64,000 nt of DNA, from NCBI RefSeq assembly GCF_000721605.1, contig NZ_JOIZ01000019.1:186001-250000 (forward strand). Reading direction: 5' to 3'. Both the position numbers and the translations under genes were made by a program. The stretch is from Streptomyces sp. NRRL S-37 (GTDB lineage: Bacteria; Actinomycetota; Actinomycetes; Streptomycetales; Streptomycetaceae). Under the pieces are notes generated by a model. It made no database searches, was not told where the DNA came from, and was given only the letters and a program-made list of their open reading frames with translations. Below are positions 35,186 through 43,325 of this stretch, piece after piece (positions within the stretch are counted from its first letter, which is position 1; every line of letters starts with the position of its first letter).

Positions 35186-35587
35186 ATGGCGCAGGTGGAG
35201 TTCCTACGCCACTGCGACGAAGATCTGCGGAGAGCTGGCCGTGATCCTGGTCGTCACATCGAGGAGCGGCTGAGGAAGTGGAATCGTCCCGGCATGTCGC
35301 TTCCGCCCTGCGTCACCGAGGACCGGACCCCGCTCCACCCCGAGTTGACGGTCGGCACCTCGGCCCCGCCGGCACCGGGTACCACCTGCCTGCCCACCTG
35401 CAAGTTCAAGTTCTGCCCCTACCCGCCGCAGGGCGTGTGGCTCCGGGCCGAGCTCCGCGAACCCTTCTGCCTCCAGCAGCAGGCCCTGCTGTCCGGGATC
35501 CACTTCAGGGGGACGCCCTACTGGGTCAGCATGCGTGTCCGGGAACTGCGCCGCTTCTGGGCGGCGATGGCCGATCGCAGGTCCTAG
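35186..35587 (+). CDS. small cysteine-bearing Streptomyces protein, probably truncated
   Basis: 133 residues from ATG 35186 (AGGA upstream). The C-terminal part has a likely metal-binding cysteine pattern, TTCLPTCKFKFCPYPPQG, and a tail RELRRFWAAMADR. From memory, this CPYPPKG-type ending occurs in a family of larger Streptomyces hypothetical proteins; the upstream part here is short and the preceding 340 bp contains only incoherent frames, so it may be the C-terminal remnant of such a gene. Function is unknown. Confidence 0.5.
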   Translation: MAQVEFLRHCDEDLRRAGRDPGRHIEERLRKWNRPGMSLPPCVTEDRTPLHPELTVGTSAPPAPGTTCLPTCKFKFCPYPPQGVWLRAELREPFCLQQQALLSGIHFRGTPYWVSMRVRELRRFWAAMADRRS

Positions 35588-35738
35588 GGTTTTCGCCCGG
35601 CCGGAGTCGCAACGGCGGTCATCCAAGGGCGGTCGGGAGAGAAGGCCTGCCGACGGGATGAGGAGGCCGGCCGACGGCTCCGGCTCCGGAGCATGTTCTG
35701 CGGAGACCCGGGGCCGCAGTTCCGAACTTCAGGACGAA

Positions 35739-36035
35739 ATGACTACGCTGGCGGCCCCGGGGCCGTTCAGCGGGCTGCCGACGAGGGACTTCGAGGGGTG
35801 GAGGAGCAGGTCGGTGGCGTGGGACGAGCGGGACCGACTGAAGGCCGGGGCGATGGAACGCCGACAGGGCGGCGCGACGCAGACGCAGCTCGGCCAGTAC
35901 CCCGGCGACTCCGGCCCGGGCTCGGCCCCGACGACGCCCGACAAGGCGGGTGACCTCAGCGTCGACCAGCGGGACCTCTCCAACGCCCGGGCGATCGTCG
36001 ACGGCCGTGCCCCGGGCAGCCGGACAACGTCCTGA
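35739..36035 (+). CDS. small hydrophilic protein upstream of a lipoprotein gene
   Basis: 98 residues from ATG 35739 (AGGA four nt upstream). The N-terminus PFSGLPTRDFEGWRSRSVAWDERDRLKAG is followed by a Gly/Asp/Gln/Ser-rich region without hydrophobic segments. It ends 47 nt before the lipoprotein gene and is probably co-transcribed. No domain was recognised; it could also be a chance frame, though the composition differs from non-coding frames nearby. Confidence 0.4.
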   Translation: MTTLAAPGPFSGLPTRDFEGWRSRSVAWDERDRLKAGAMERRQGGATQTQLGQYPGDSGPGSAPTTPDKAGDLSVDQRDLSNARAIVDGRAPGSRTTS

Positions 36036-36082
36036 CCAAGTCGCCGCCCCCGGATACCGAGCAGCTCCCGAGAGGTACCACC

Positions 36083-36640
36083 ATGACCCGCCGTCGACCG
36101 GTTCCCGGACCACGCCCCGGTCCTGTGCTCGCCGCCGTCGTTCTCGCCGTCGTGGCCCCCACGGTCACGGGATGCGGCGCCGACGAAGAGACCCGGGACT
36201 ACTCCGTGCCGGACACTCTCTGCGGCATACGCGTCGACGCCGAGGAACTCACCCCGTTCCTCCCGCCGGGGAAGAAGCTCTCCGCCGAGCCCGAGGTCAA
36301 CCCCGCGTCGATCTGGTGCGACGTGTCCGTGGACGGGAAGCTCGCCGTCAGAACGGTCCAGAAATGGTGGCAGGGCGGTCATGACACGGCGTACTTCCTC
36401 CGCAGCCAGACCCTCGAGCGGGTGGAGGAGACCGCGGACGAGGGGCGGTACGTGTATTCCGGCTGGCAGGCGTTCGGCAAGACGGAGAACTGCGTCGACG
36501 AGAAGTACAAGCAGGATCTCTACACCGGGATCCAGGCCTACGGTTCCGGCCACAGGGACGCCGACGCCATGAAGCGTCTGATCGTCTCCTTCACCGAGGA
36601 GGTCGAGAAATCGGACGAGTGCGACAGCAAAGCGTCGTGA
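36083..36640 (+). CDS. secreted lipoprotein of unknown function (DUF3558-like)
   Basis: 185 residues from ATG 36083 (AGAGG upstream). A signal peptide ends in the lipobox TVTG-C31, giving a lipid-anchored extracytoplasmic protein. The mature part starts DYSVPDTLCGIRVDAEEL, a motif frequent in actinobacterial DUF3558-type lipoproteins, with four further cysteines (WCDVSV, TENCVDE, DECDS) that may form disulfides. Ends close to a minus-strand dehydrogenase, with a short GGGCCCACGG/CCGGGCCC inverted repeat between them acting as terminator. Confidence 0.8.
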   Translation: MTRRRPVPGPRPGPVLAAVVLAVVAPTVTGCGADEETRDYSVPDTLCGIRVDAEELTPFLPPGKKLSAEPEVNPASIWCDVSVDGKLAVRTVQKWWQGGHDTAYFLRSQTLERVEETADEGRYVYSGWQAFGKTENCVDEKYKQDLYTGIQAYGSGHRDADAMKRLIVSFTEEVEKSDECDSKAS

Positions 36641-36732
36641 AGAACAAGCCGTGAGCGACGAGTAGCCGTCGGCCGACGGGAACGGCCGTGGGCCCGGCCC
36701 GGAACCCCCGGACCGGGCCCACGGCCGCCGTG

Positions 36733-37593
36733 TCAGCCGTAAGTGTAGAACCCCGAGCCGGACTTGCGGCCCAGCCGGCCCGCGTCGACCATGCGCTGGA
36801 GCAGCGGGGGAGCGGCGTACAGCGGCTCCTTGTACTCCTCGTACATCGAGTACGCCACCGAGGCCACCGTGTCCAGGCCGATCAGGTCGGACAGCTTCAG
36901 CGGGCCCATCGGGTGGGCGCAGCCCATCTCCATGCCGTTGTCGATGTCCTCACGGCTGGCGATGCCCGACTCGAACATCCGGATCGCGGAGAGCAGGTAC
37001 GGGATCAGCAGCGCGTTCACCACGAAGCCGGAGCGGTCCTGGGCGCGGATCGCGTGTTTGCCCAGCACCTTCTCGGCGAAGACCTGGGCCCGGCTCAGCG
37101 TGCCCTCGGAGGTGGTCAGGGCCGGGATCAGCTCGACCAGCTTCTGCACCGGGGCCGGGTTGAAGAAGTGGATACCGATGACGTGGTCGGGCCGCGAGGT
37201 GGCGACCGCCAGCTTCACCAGCGGGATGGAGGAGGTGTTGGAGGCCAGGATCGCGTCCGGCCGGGTCACCACCTGGTCGAGGACCTGGAAGATCTCGGTC
37301 TTGACCTGCTCGTTCTCGACCACGGCCTCGATCACCAGGTCACGGTCGGCGAACTCGCCGAGGTCCGTGGTGAAGCTCAGCCGGGCCTGCGTGGACTCCA
37401 GCTCCTCCGCGGAGATCTTGCCGCGCTCGGCCGCCTTCGACAGGGAGTTGAACAGCCGGGTGCGGCCGATCTCCAGGGCCTCGCCGGTGGTCTCGGCGAC
37501 CTTGACGTCCAGTCCGGCCCGGGCGCACACCTCGGCGATCCCCGCACCCATCTGACCGCAGCCCACCACTCCGACGCGTTCGATGTCGGTCAC
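36733..37593 (-). CDS. 3-hydroxybutyryl-CoA (3-hydroxyacyl-CoA) dehydrogenase
   Basis: 286 residues from GTG 37593 with AAAGGA upstream. The NAD site GVVGCGQMGAGIAEVCARAG, the SNTSSIPLVKLA segment, catalytic His in VIGIHFFNPAPVQKLVEL, and the C-terminal domain QDRSGFVVNALLIPYLLSAIR are all intact. It interconverts acetoacetyl-CoA and (S)-3-hydroxybutyryl-CoA, serving fatty-acid oxidation and, in Streptomyces, routes to ethylmalonyl-CoA and butyryl units. It is monocistronic and divergent from a glycosidase gene. Confidence 0.94.
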   Translation of the reverse strand: MTDIERVGVVGCGQMGAGIAEVCARAGLDVKVAETTGEALEIGRTRLFNSLSKAAERGKISAEELESTQARLSFTTDLGEFADRDLVIEAVVENEQVKTEIFQVLDQVVTRPDAILASNTSSIPLVKLAVATSRPDHVIGIHFFNPAPVQKLVELIPALTTSEGTLSRAQVFAEKVLGKHAIRAQDRSGFVVNALLIPYLLSAIRMFESGIASREDIDNGMEMGCAHPMGPLKLSDLIGLDTVASVAYSMYEEYKEPLYAAPPLLQRMVDAGRLGRKSGSGFYTYG

Positions 37594-37762
37594 ATCGGTC
37601 CTTTCGCTCCTGCTTGTGGCCGTGGCAGGTCGCCGGGTCCCGGGTCCTGCTCCGTCCGTGCACGTTACTCCGAAGTATCGATGATCGATCGCGGGGGTGG
37701 GGCATCCTGGGCGCGGGACCGCATCCGGCCAGGGGGTCGCCGGTGTTCCAGGGGAGGGCGCG

Positions 37763-38998
37763 ATGGGGCGGGTGTCACGCAGGATGTTCGCGACGGCGGC
37801 GGTGGCCGCGCTGGCGACGGTGCCGCGGGCGTCGGCCGCGCCGCCGCGGCGCGCGGTGCCGGACGCGGCGGCCGGTGAGATGCGGGGCATGTGGGTGGCC
37901 ACCGTCACCAACCGGGACTGGCCCTCCCGGCCGGGGCTGAGCGCCGCGCGGCAGCGCGCCGAACTGCTCGGCCACCTGGACGCGGCCGTCCGCGACCGCC
38001 TCAATACCGTGATCCTCCAGGTGCGGCCCACCGCCGACGCGCTGTGGCCCTCACCGTACGAGCCGTGGTCGCGGTACCTCACCGGCACCCAGGGCGCCCA
38101 TCCCGGCTGGGACCCGCTCGGCACGGCCGTCGCGGAGGCCCATGCCCGCGGTCTGGAACTGCACGCCTGGTTCAACCCGTACCGCGTGGCTATGCACACC
38201 GATCCCGGCCGGCTCACCGCCTCCCACCCCGCCCGCCGGAACCCCGGCTGGACCGTCCCGTACGGCGGCAGGCTCTACTACAACCCGGGCCTGCCCGAGG
38301 TCCGCGCCTTCGTCCGGGAGGCGATGCTCGACGCGGTGCGCCGCTACCCCGTCGACGCGGTCCACTTCGACGACTACTTCTACCCGTATCCGGTGGCCGG
38401 GCAGACCTTCGACGACGACCTCGCCTACGACACCCACGGCGGCGGCTTCCCGGACCGGGCGGCCTGGCGGCGGGACAACGTCGACCGGCTGGTGCGCGAG
38501 ACGGCCGCCGGGGTCAGGGAGATCCGGCCCGGCACCCGCTTCGGCATCAGCCCCTTCGGCGTGTGGCGCAACGCCGACGTGGACGAGCGGGGCTCCGCCA
38601 CGCACGCGGGCGTGCAGACGTACGACGACCTGCACGCCGACACCCGCCGGTGGGCCCGGGAGAACTGGATCGACTACATCTGCCCGCAGTTGTACTGGAA
38701 CATCGGCTTCGCCGCCGCCGACTACGCCGAGCTGCTGCCCTGGTGGGCCGAGGTCGTCCGGGGCTCCGGGACCCGGTTGTACGTGGGGGAGGCCCTCTAC
38801 AAGGCGGGTGACCCGGCCCAGCCCGCGGCCTGGCGGGACCCGGCCGAACTCTCCCGCCACCTCACGCTGGCCGCCGAGCACCCCGAGGTGCGCGGGCACG
38901 TCTTCTTCGCCGCCCGTGAGGTGACGGCCGACCCGGTCGGGGCGATGGCGCGGGTGGTCGCCGACCACTACCGGCGGCCGGCGAACCCCCCGCGCTGA
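37763..38998 (+). CDS. secreted GHL10-family (DUF187) glycoside hydrolase-like protein
   Basis: 411 residues from ATG 37763 (GGGGAGGG upstream). A Tat-like signal (SRRMFATAAVAALATV, cleavage after SAA near 32) precedes a TIM-barrel domain: EMRGMWVATVTNRDWP, ILQVRPTADALWPSPYEPWSRYLTG, GLELHAWFNPYR, VHFDDYFYPYP (acidic catalytic candidates), FGISPFGVWRN and YICPQLYWNIGF. These are hallmark strands of the glycosyl-hydrolase-like 10 family (YngK). Relatives act on cell-wall or capsular glycans; the substrate is uncertain. Monocistronic; it ends 2 nt before the convergent transporter stop. Confidence 0.92.
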   Translation: MGRVSRRMFATAAVAALATVPRASAAPPRRAVPDAAAGEMRGMWVATVTNRDWPSRPGLSAARQRAELLGHLDAAVRDRLNTVILQVRPTADALWPSPYEPWSRYLTGTQGAHPGWDPLGTAVAEAHARGLELHAWFNPYRVAMHTDPGRLTASHPARRNPGWTVPYGGRLYYNPGLPEVRAFVREAMLDAVRRYPVDAVHFDDYFYPYPVAGQTFDDDLAYDTHGGGFPDRAAWRRDNVDRLVRETAAGVREIRPGTRFGISPFGVWRNADVDERGSATHAGVQTYDDLHADTRRWARENWIDYICPQLYWNIGFAAADYAELLPWWAEVVRGSGTRLYVGEALYKAGDPAQPAAWRDPAELSRHLTLAAEHPEVRGHVFFAAREVTADPVGAMARVVADHYRRPANPPR

Positions 38999-38999
38999 T

Positions 39000-39194
39000 C
39001 TAGTGCTGTGGGGCCTTGTGCCGGATCTCGGTGTCGGGGCCCGGCGAGCACACGCCCTCGTGTCCGTCCTGGAAGCGGACGCGGTAGGGCGGGTTCCCTT
39101 CCTGGCCCATCACTTCGACGATCTCTCCGACCTTGTCGTGCTGGCCGACCACCCTGCCGTGCTGGACAAGCTGGTCACCCTCGGTTGCGCGCAT
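39000..39194 (-). CDS. DUF1918 protein, possible independent internal start within the transporter gene
   Basis: 64 residues from an internal ATG at 39194 with GAGAGGAGG five nt upstream. The predicted product has the full family length and motifs (GDKVGEIVEVMGQEG-like segment, PYRVRFQDGHEGVCSPGPD). DUF1918 is a small SH3-like barrel protein frequent in actinobacteria. Its strong initiation signal inside a longer frame is unusual and suggests that a stop codon between two separate genes was lost. Confidence 0.55.
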   Translation of the reverse strand: MRATEGDQLVQHGRVVGQHDKVGEIVEVMGQEGNPPYRVRFQDGHEGVCSPGPDTEIRHKAPQH

Positions 39195-40124
39195 CGGGGC
39201 CTCCTCTCCACCGCGTGCCCGCTGGGTGACGGCGATGCACACGAGCACAGCCGCAGCCGTCAGCGGGGCGGCCACCGTCAGCTGCTCGTTCAGCAGCAGC
39301 ACCGACCACACCAGTGTGAGCAGCGGCTGGGCCAGCTGCAACTGGCTGGCCTTGGGGATGCCGATGGCCGCCATGCCCCGGTACCAGACGATCAGCCCGA
39401 GGAACTGGGAGCCCGCCGCCACCCACAGCAGTCCGGTCACGCTGTGGGCGGTCAGCTCCACCGGTTCGACGCTCAGCGCGACCGCGGCGACGGGCAGGGT
39501 GAGCGGCAGGCACAGGATCAGCGCCCAGCCGATCACCTGCCAGCCCGGCATCACCCGGGCCAGCCTGCCGCCCTCGGTGTAGCCGGCCGCGCACACCAGC
39601 AGCGCGGCGAAGAGGTACAGGTCGGCCGCGGTCAGCGCGCCGCCGCTCTGCTGCACCGTGAACGCCACGACGGCGGCGGCCCCGGCGAGGGCCGCCGTCC
39701 AGAAGGCGCGCGAGGGGCGGGAGCCGACGCGCAGGGCGGACAGCAGCGCTGTGGTCAGGGGGAGCAGGCCCACCACGACGGCCGCGTGCGCGGTGGTCGA
39801 GGTCCGCAGCGCCAGGGTGGTCAGCATCGGGAAGCCGAGCACCACCCCCGCGCCGACCACCGCGAGTCCGGGCCAGTGCTTCCGGTCCGGCGGCGGCACG
39901 CGCAGCGCGAGCAGACAGCCGCCGGCGATGAACGCCGCGAGCACACTGCGCACGGCCACCAGCGACCAGGGCCCGAAGCCTTCGAGACCCCAGGCGGTGG
40001 CCGGGAAGGTGAGGGAGAAGGCGATCACGCCGAGGGCGGCCTGGAGGGTGCCGAGGCCGCGGCGGTCGCGGGGGGCGGCGACTGCTATCGGCGATGTGGT
40101 GGTAGCGCTACTCTGTGCTCTCAT
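39000..40124 (-). CDS. EamA/DMT-family transporter fused in frame to a DUF1918 module
   Basis: 374 residues from ATG 40124. Residues about 25-305 hold ten membrane helices in two EamA repeats (FSLTFPATAWGLEGFGPWSLVAVRS ..., PKASQLQLAQPLLTLVWSVLLL), a drug/metabolite exporter fold. Without a stop the frame continues from GGEEAP into MRATEGDQLVQHGRVVG, which is a complete 64-residue DUF1918 domain, normally a separate soluble protein. That methionine (39194) has its own GAGAGGAGG, so both a fusion and an independent DUF1918 protein may be made. The gene is divergent from a MocR regulator whose start codon overlaps its own, so that regulator probably controls it. Substrate unknown. Confidence 0.88.
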   Translation of the reverse strand: MRAQSSATTTSPIAVAAPRDRRGLGTLQAALGVIAFSLTFPATAWGLEGFGPWSLVAVRSVLAAFIAGGCLLALRVPPPDRKHWPGLAVVGAGVVLGFPMLTTLALRTSTTAHAAVVVGLLPLTTALLSALRVGSRPSRAFWTAALAGAAAVVAFTVQQSGGALTAADLYLFAALLVCAAGYTEGGRLARVMPGWQVIGWALILCLPLTLPVAAVALSVEPVELTAHSVTGLLWVAAGSQFLGLIVWYRGMAAIGIPKASQLQLAQPLLTLVWSVLLLNEQLTVAAPLTAAAVLVCIAVTQRARGGEEAPMRATEGDQLVQHGRVVGQHDKVGEIVEVMGQEGNPPYRVRFQDGHEGVCSPGPDTEIRHKAPQH

Positions 40125-40125
40125 G
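40102..40125. promoter_or_regulatory. shared divergent control region with palindrome and overlapping start codons
   Basis: GTAGCGCTAC (40102-40111) is a perfect palindrome and a likely MocR/GntR half-site pair. Eleven bases later TCATGCATGA contains the minus-strand ATG (40124-40122) and the plus-strand ATG (40123-40125), sharing two bases. Neither gene can have an upstream ribosome binding site outside the other's coding sequence, so leaderless messages are likely in both directions. Confidence 0.6.
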
Positions 40126-41559
40126 CATGAGCGTAGCAGCGTCGATGAACTGGCGGAACAGTTGCGGAGGGAGCTGGACCGCTACTCTCCCGGTGGAAAG
40201 CTCCCCTCCAGTCGGGCCCTGGTGGAGCGGTTCCGGGTGAGTCCGGTGACCGTCTCCCGGGCCTTGGCACAGCTCGCCGCCGAGGGCCTGGTGGTCACCC
40301 GGCCCGGCGCCGGTGCCTTCCGGGCGCGGCCCCGGGCGACGGCCGCGCCCGCCGGGGACACCTCCTGGCAGGAGGTCGCCCTCAGCGCCGACGGCGCCCC
40401 CGACCTCGTACCGCGCTCGGTGGACGCCTCCGGGGTGCTGGTCTCGCTGGCCGCCCCGCCGCCCGGGGTGATCGAGTTCAACGGCGGCTATCTGCACCCC
40501 TCCCTCCAGCCCGAGCGGGCCATGGCGGCGGCACTGTCCCGCGCCGGACGCCGGCCGGGCGCCTGGGGACGGCCGCCCATGGAAGGGCTGCCCGAACTGC
40601 GCGAGTGGTTCGCGCGCAGCGTCGGCGGGCCGGTCACGGCGGCGGGCGTGCTGGTCACCGCGGGCGGACAGTCCGCGCTGACCACCGCCCTGCGCGCACT
40701 CGCCCCGCCGGGCGCCCCCGTCCTCGTCGAGTCGCCCACCTACCCCGGCATGCTCGCCATCGCCCGCGCCGCCGGACTGCGCCCGGTGCCCGTCCCGGTG
40801 GACGCGGACGGCGTACGGCCCGCACTGCTCGCGGACGCGTTCCGCGCGACCGGCGCCCGCGTCTTCGTCTGCCAGCCGCTGTTCCAGAACCCCACCGGCG
40901 CCGTGCTCGCCCCCGAGCGGCGCGGCGAGGTGCTGCGCATCGCCCGCGAGGCGGGCGCCTTCGTGGTCGAGGACGACTTCGTGCGACGGCTGGTGCACGA
41001 GGACGCGGGCCCGCTGCCGCGCCCGCTGGCCGCCGACGACCCCGACGGGGTGGTGGTGCACGTCTCCTCGCTGACCAAGGCGACCTCGCCCAGCTTCCGG
41101 GTGAGCGCGCTCGCCGCGCACGGCCCGGTCCTGGAACGGCTGCGGGCCATCCAGGTCGTCGACACCTTCTTCGTGCCCCGGCCCCTCCAGGAGGCCACCC
41201 TGGAGCTCGTCGGCTCGGCCGCCTGGCCGCGCCATCTGCGCGCGATCTCGGTGGCGTTGCGCGCCCGCCGGGACGCGATGACCGCCGCGCTCCGCCTCCA
41301 CCTGCCCGGACTCGCCCTGCCGCACATCCCCTCCGGCGGCTACCACCTGTGGCCCCGGCTGCCCGACGGCACGTCCGAGTCCGCCCTGACCGCCGCCGCC
41401 CTGCGCGCGGGCGTCGCCGTCACCCCCGGCCGCCCCTACTTCAGCGCCGAACCCCCGGCCGGCCACCTCCGCCTGAGCTTCGCGGCGGTGGCCGGCACCG
41501 GGGAGATCACCGAGGGCGTACGGCGGCTGCGCGCCGCCTGGGACGAGGTGCTGGGATAA
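40123..41559 (+). CDS. MocR-type regulator: GntR winged HTH plus aminotransferase-like domain
   Basis: 478 residues from ATG 40123. The GntR HTH is at about 5-72 (LAEQLRRELDRYSPGGKLPSSRALVERFRVSPVTVSRALAQL); from about 110 a fold-type I PLP domain follows with AGGQSALTTALRALAPPG, ESPTYPGMLAIARAAG, FQNPTGAVL, FVVEDDFVR and the PLP lysine K319 in SSLTKATSPSFRVSA. MocR proteins use PLP and an amino compound as effector. It is divergent from a DMT exporter with overlapping start codons, so it likely regulates that exporter. The proline-rich C-terminal end is complete. Confidence 0.9.
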   Translation: MHERSSVDELAEQLRRELDRYSPGGKLPSSRALVERFRVSPVTVSRALAQLAAEGLVVTRPGAGAFRARPRATAAPAGDTSWQEVALSADGAPDLVPRSVDASGVLVSLAAPPPGVIEFNGGYLHPSLQPERAMAAALSRAGRRPGAWGRPPMEGLPELREWFARSVGGPVTAAGVLVTAGGQSALTTALRALAPPGAPVLVESPTYPGMLAIARAAGLRPVPVPVDADGVRPALLADAFRATGARVFVCQPLFQNPTGAVLAPERRGEVLRIAREAGAFVVEDDFVRRLVHEDAGPLPRPLAADDPDGVVVHVSSLTKATSPSFRVSALAAHGPVLERLRAIQVVDTFFVPRPLQEATLELVGSAAWPRHLRAISVALRARRDAMTAALRLHLPGLALPHIPSGGYHLWPRLPDGTSESALTAAALRAGVAVTPGRPYFSAEPPAGHLRLSFAAVAGTGEITEGVRRLRAAWDEVLG

Positions 41560-41599
41560 GGGGTCGACGCCGCCCCGCCCGGCCTGCGAGCATCCGGTC

Positions 41600-42037
41600 A
41601 TGACCGACTCCCCGCGCCTGCCCGAGGGCTACCAGATCTCCACCGACCCCGCCCGCATCGACGCCGCACGCGTGCACCGGTGGCTGTCCACCGACGCCTA
41701 CTGGGCGCTGGGCCGCTCCCGTGAGAAGCAGGACCGGGCGATCGAGGGCTCGCTCAACTTCGGCGTGTACGACACCCTCTCGGGGGAGCAGGTGGCGTAC
41801 GCCCGGGTCGTCACCGACCGGGCGACCTTCGCCTGGCTGTGCGACGTGTACGTGGACCCGTCGGTGCGCGGCAAGGGCATCGGTACGGCCCTGGTGGCGG
41901 CCGTGCGGGAGGAGCTGCGGCCCTGCGGGGTGAAGCGGATCATGCTGGCCACGCACGACGCGCACGGGGTCTACGCCAGGCTCGGTTTCCGGCCACTGGA
42001 ACGGCCCGACCACTGGATGGCGCTCATCGAGGGATGA
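41600..42037 (+). CDS. GNAT-family N-acetyltransferase
   Basis: 145 residues from ATG 41600. The acetyl-CoA binding loop VDPSVRGKGIGTALVAAV and the following LATHDAHGVYARLGFRPLE are the GNAT motif A and B. Short single-domain protein of the YpeA/PhnO-like type that acetylates a small amine or an unknown acceptor. It starts 40 nt after the MocR gene on the same strand, possibly in its transcript. Confidence 0.9.
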   Translation: MTDSPRLPEGYQISTDPARIDAARVHRWLSTDAYWALGRSREKQDRAIEGSLNFGVYDTLSGEQVAYARVVTDRATFAWLCDVYVDPSVRGKGIGTALVAAVREELRPCGVKRIMLATHDAHGVYARLGFRPLERPDHWMALIEG

Positions 42038-42070
42038 CGGAGCGTTTCGGGGCACTTGTCCGGCGCGTCC

Positions 42071-42084
42071 TTACCAGTCGGTAA
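42071..42084. promoter_or_regulatory. TetR-type operator-like inverted repeat
   Basis: TTACC-AGTC-GGTAA resembles common TetR-family operators (TTACCGACTGGTAA type). It lies 29-87 bp upstream of the possible starts of the histidine phosphatase gene. No TetR gene is adjacent, so a regulator encoded elsewhere would act. Confidence 0.4.
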
Positions 42085-42157
42085 ACCTGGATGCACCTTG
42101 AGTGACGGCTCGGTGACACCCCTTGACCCGCGCACCCCGGAGACCCACGATCCCCGC

Positions 42158-42751
42158 ATGGCACTTCGGGTCACGTTCGTCGCCGCCGCGGGGAGCTCCT
42201 CGGTGCTCGCCGAACGTTTCGAGGACGACCGGCCGCTGGACCGGGCCGGCTGGAGCGAGGTGCAACGGGCCGCGCACGAACTGCTGCCACTCGCCGCGGC
42301 CGATCTGCGCTACTGCTCCCCGGCCCCGCGCAGCCGCGCCACCGGGGAGGGGCTCGGATACGCGCCACTGGTGCAACTCGCCCTGCGCGACTGCGACATG
42401 GGCCGCTGGCGGGGGCTGACCCTGGGGGAGGCGATGGCCCGGGAACCGGGGGCCGTGGACGCCTGGCTCGCCGACCCGCGGTCCACCCCGCACGGGGGTG
42501 AGTCACTGCTCGACTTCATCGGCCGGGTCGGCGGCTGGCTCGACACCCGGCCGGTCGAGGACGGCTGCCGGATCGTCGCGGTGGCCGAGCCGTCGGTGAT
42601 CCGCGCGGCCCTGGTGTACGTGCTCAAGGCCCCGCCCGCCACGTACTGGAACATCGACGTCCGCTCGCTGTCGGCGATCGGCGTCACCGGCCGGGCGGGT
42701 CGCTGGAGCCTTCGCCTCGAAGGGGCGTCCGCTCAGCCCACGCGTGCGTAG
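42158..42751 (+). CDS. histidine phosphatase-superfamily protein lacking the canonical RHG
   Basis: 197 residues from ATG 42158; GTG 42113 is an alternative start. The fold is indicated by YCSPAPRSRATGEGLG, LRDCDMGRWRGLTLGEAMAREPGAVDAWLADPRSTPHGGESLLDF and a terminal VAVAEPSVIRAALVYVL, the phosphoglycerate-mutase/CobC pattern. The normal catalytic RHG near the N-terminus is here FVAAAGSSS, and the second histidine (usually HG.... in the C-terminal motif) reads VAVAEPS. Both catalytic histidines are thus absent, so it is probably not an active phosphatase. The 3' end overlaps the convergent gene by 19 nt. Confidence 0.82.
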   Translation: MALRVTFVAAAGSSSVLAERFEDDRPLDRAGWSEVQRAAHELLPLAAADLRYCSPAPRSRATGEGLGYAPLVQLALRDCDMGRWRGLTLGEAMAREPGAVDAWLADPRSTPHGGESLLDFIGRVGGWLDTRPVEDGCRIVAVAEPSVIRAALVYVLKAPPATYWNIDVRSLSAIGVTGRAGRWSLRLEGASAQPTRA

Positions 42752-43215
42752 CCGGTGATGAGTTCCAGGTCCTTGGCGGGACCGCGCACCCGCCAGACCG
42801 TCCGCCAGTGGTCGGCGTCCCGGACGGTGAACTCGCCCCGGTAGAGGTCGGCCGAGCAGGGGTGGTCGGCGACGTACCGTCCCGCGGAGAGGTCCAGGCC
42901 GTGGAAGGGGCGCCCGTCCGCGAACCGTACGTCCGCCGTGCCGCCCGGACCGGGCAGGAAGCGCAGGGTCCGCTCGGCGGGCCGGGTGACGCCCCGCCAG
43001 GTGAAGTCGCCGGACTCGCGCTGCAGCAGGCCGCCGCCCTCCAGCGGGCCGAAGACGACCGTCCCCTCGAAGCGCCCCTCCTCGCCGCCCGCCAGATCCC
43101 GCACGGTCCGTTCCGCCCGCCAGCGGCCGCTCAGGTAGCCCAGTGTGTCGGGCACTGGCCAGAACTCACCCATCCCGCCTCGTTCCCGCGTGGTGTCCGT
43201 CGCCGCACGCCCCAT
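42733..43215 (-). CDS. DUF6314 protein
   Basis: 160 residues from ATG 43215, which has AGGAG seven nt upstream; a second start at 43173 lacks comparable signals. Lipocalin-like beta-strand alternation: LGYLSGRWRAERTVRDLAGG, GRFEGTVVFGPLEGGGLLQRESG, ADVRFADGRPFHGLDL, DHWRTVWRVRGPAKDLELITGY. It is a small cytosolic protein of unknown function seen in many actinobacteria. It converges with the phosphatase-like gene and is divergent from the arabinofuranosidase. Confidence 0.85.
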   Translation of the reverse strand: MGRAATDTTRERGGMGEFWPVPDTLGYLSGRWRAERTVRDLAGGEEGRFEGTVVFGPLEGGGLLQRESGDFTWRGVTRPAERTLRFLPGPGGTADVRFADGRPFHGLDLSAGRYVADHPCSADLYRGEFTVRDADHWRTVWRVRGPAKDLELITGYARVG

Positions 43216-43325
43216 TGACGTGCTCCTGTCTCCTCCCTATCTTGCCGTTCGAAGTGCTGACCAATGACCGATATACCGAACAGCTCCTAGAGTCACCCAC
43301 TCCCAGAGAGAGCCGCCGAGTGTCC

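Noticed and set aside
35019..35273. 84-codon frame with a good GGAGGAAGAG upstream
   Set aside because: Highly basic, incoherent sequence, and it overlaps the more convincing cysteine-bearing frame starting at 35186. It could be a remnant of that gene's upstream part.
42110..42157. GTG 42113 as start of the histidine-phosphatase-like gene
   Set aside because: Possible, but the fold starts at MALRVTFV (42158) and the added residues are Pro/Thr-rich; kept as an alternative only.
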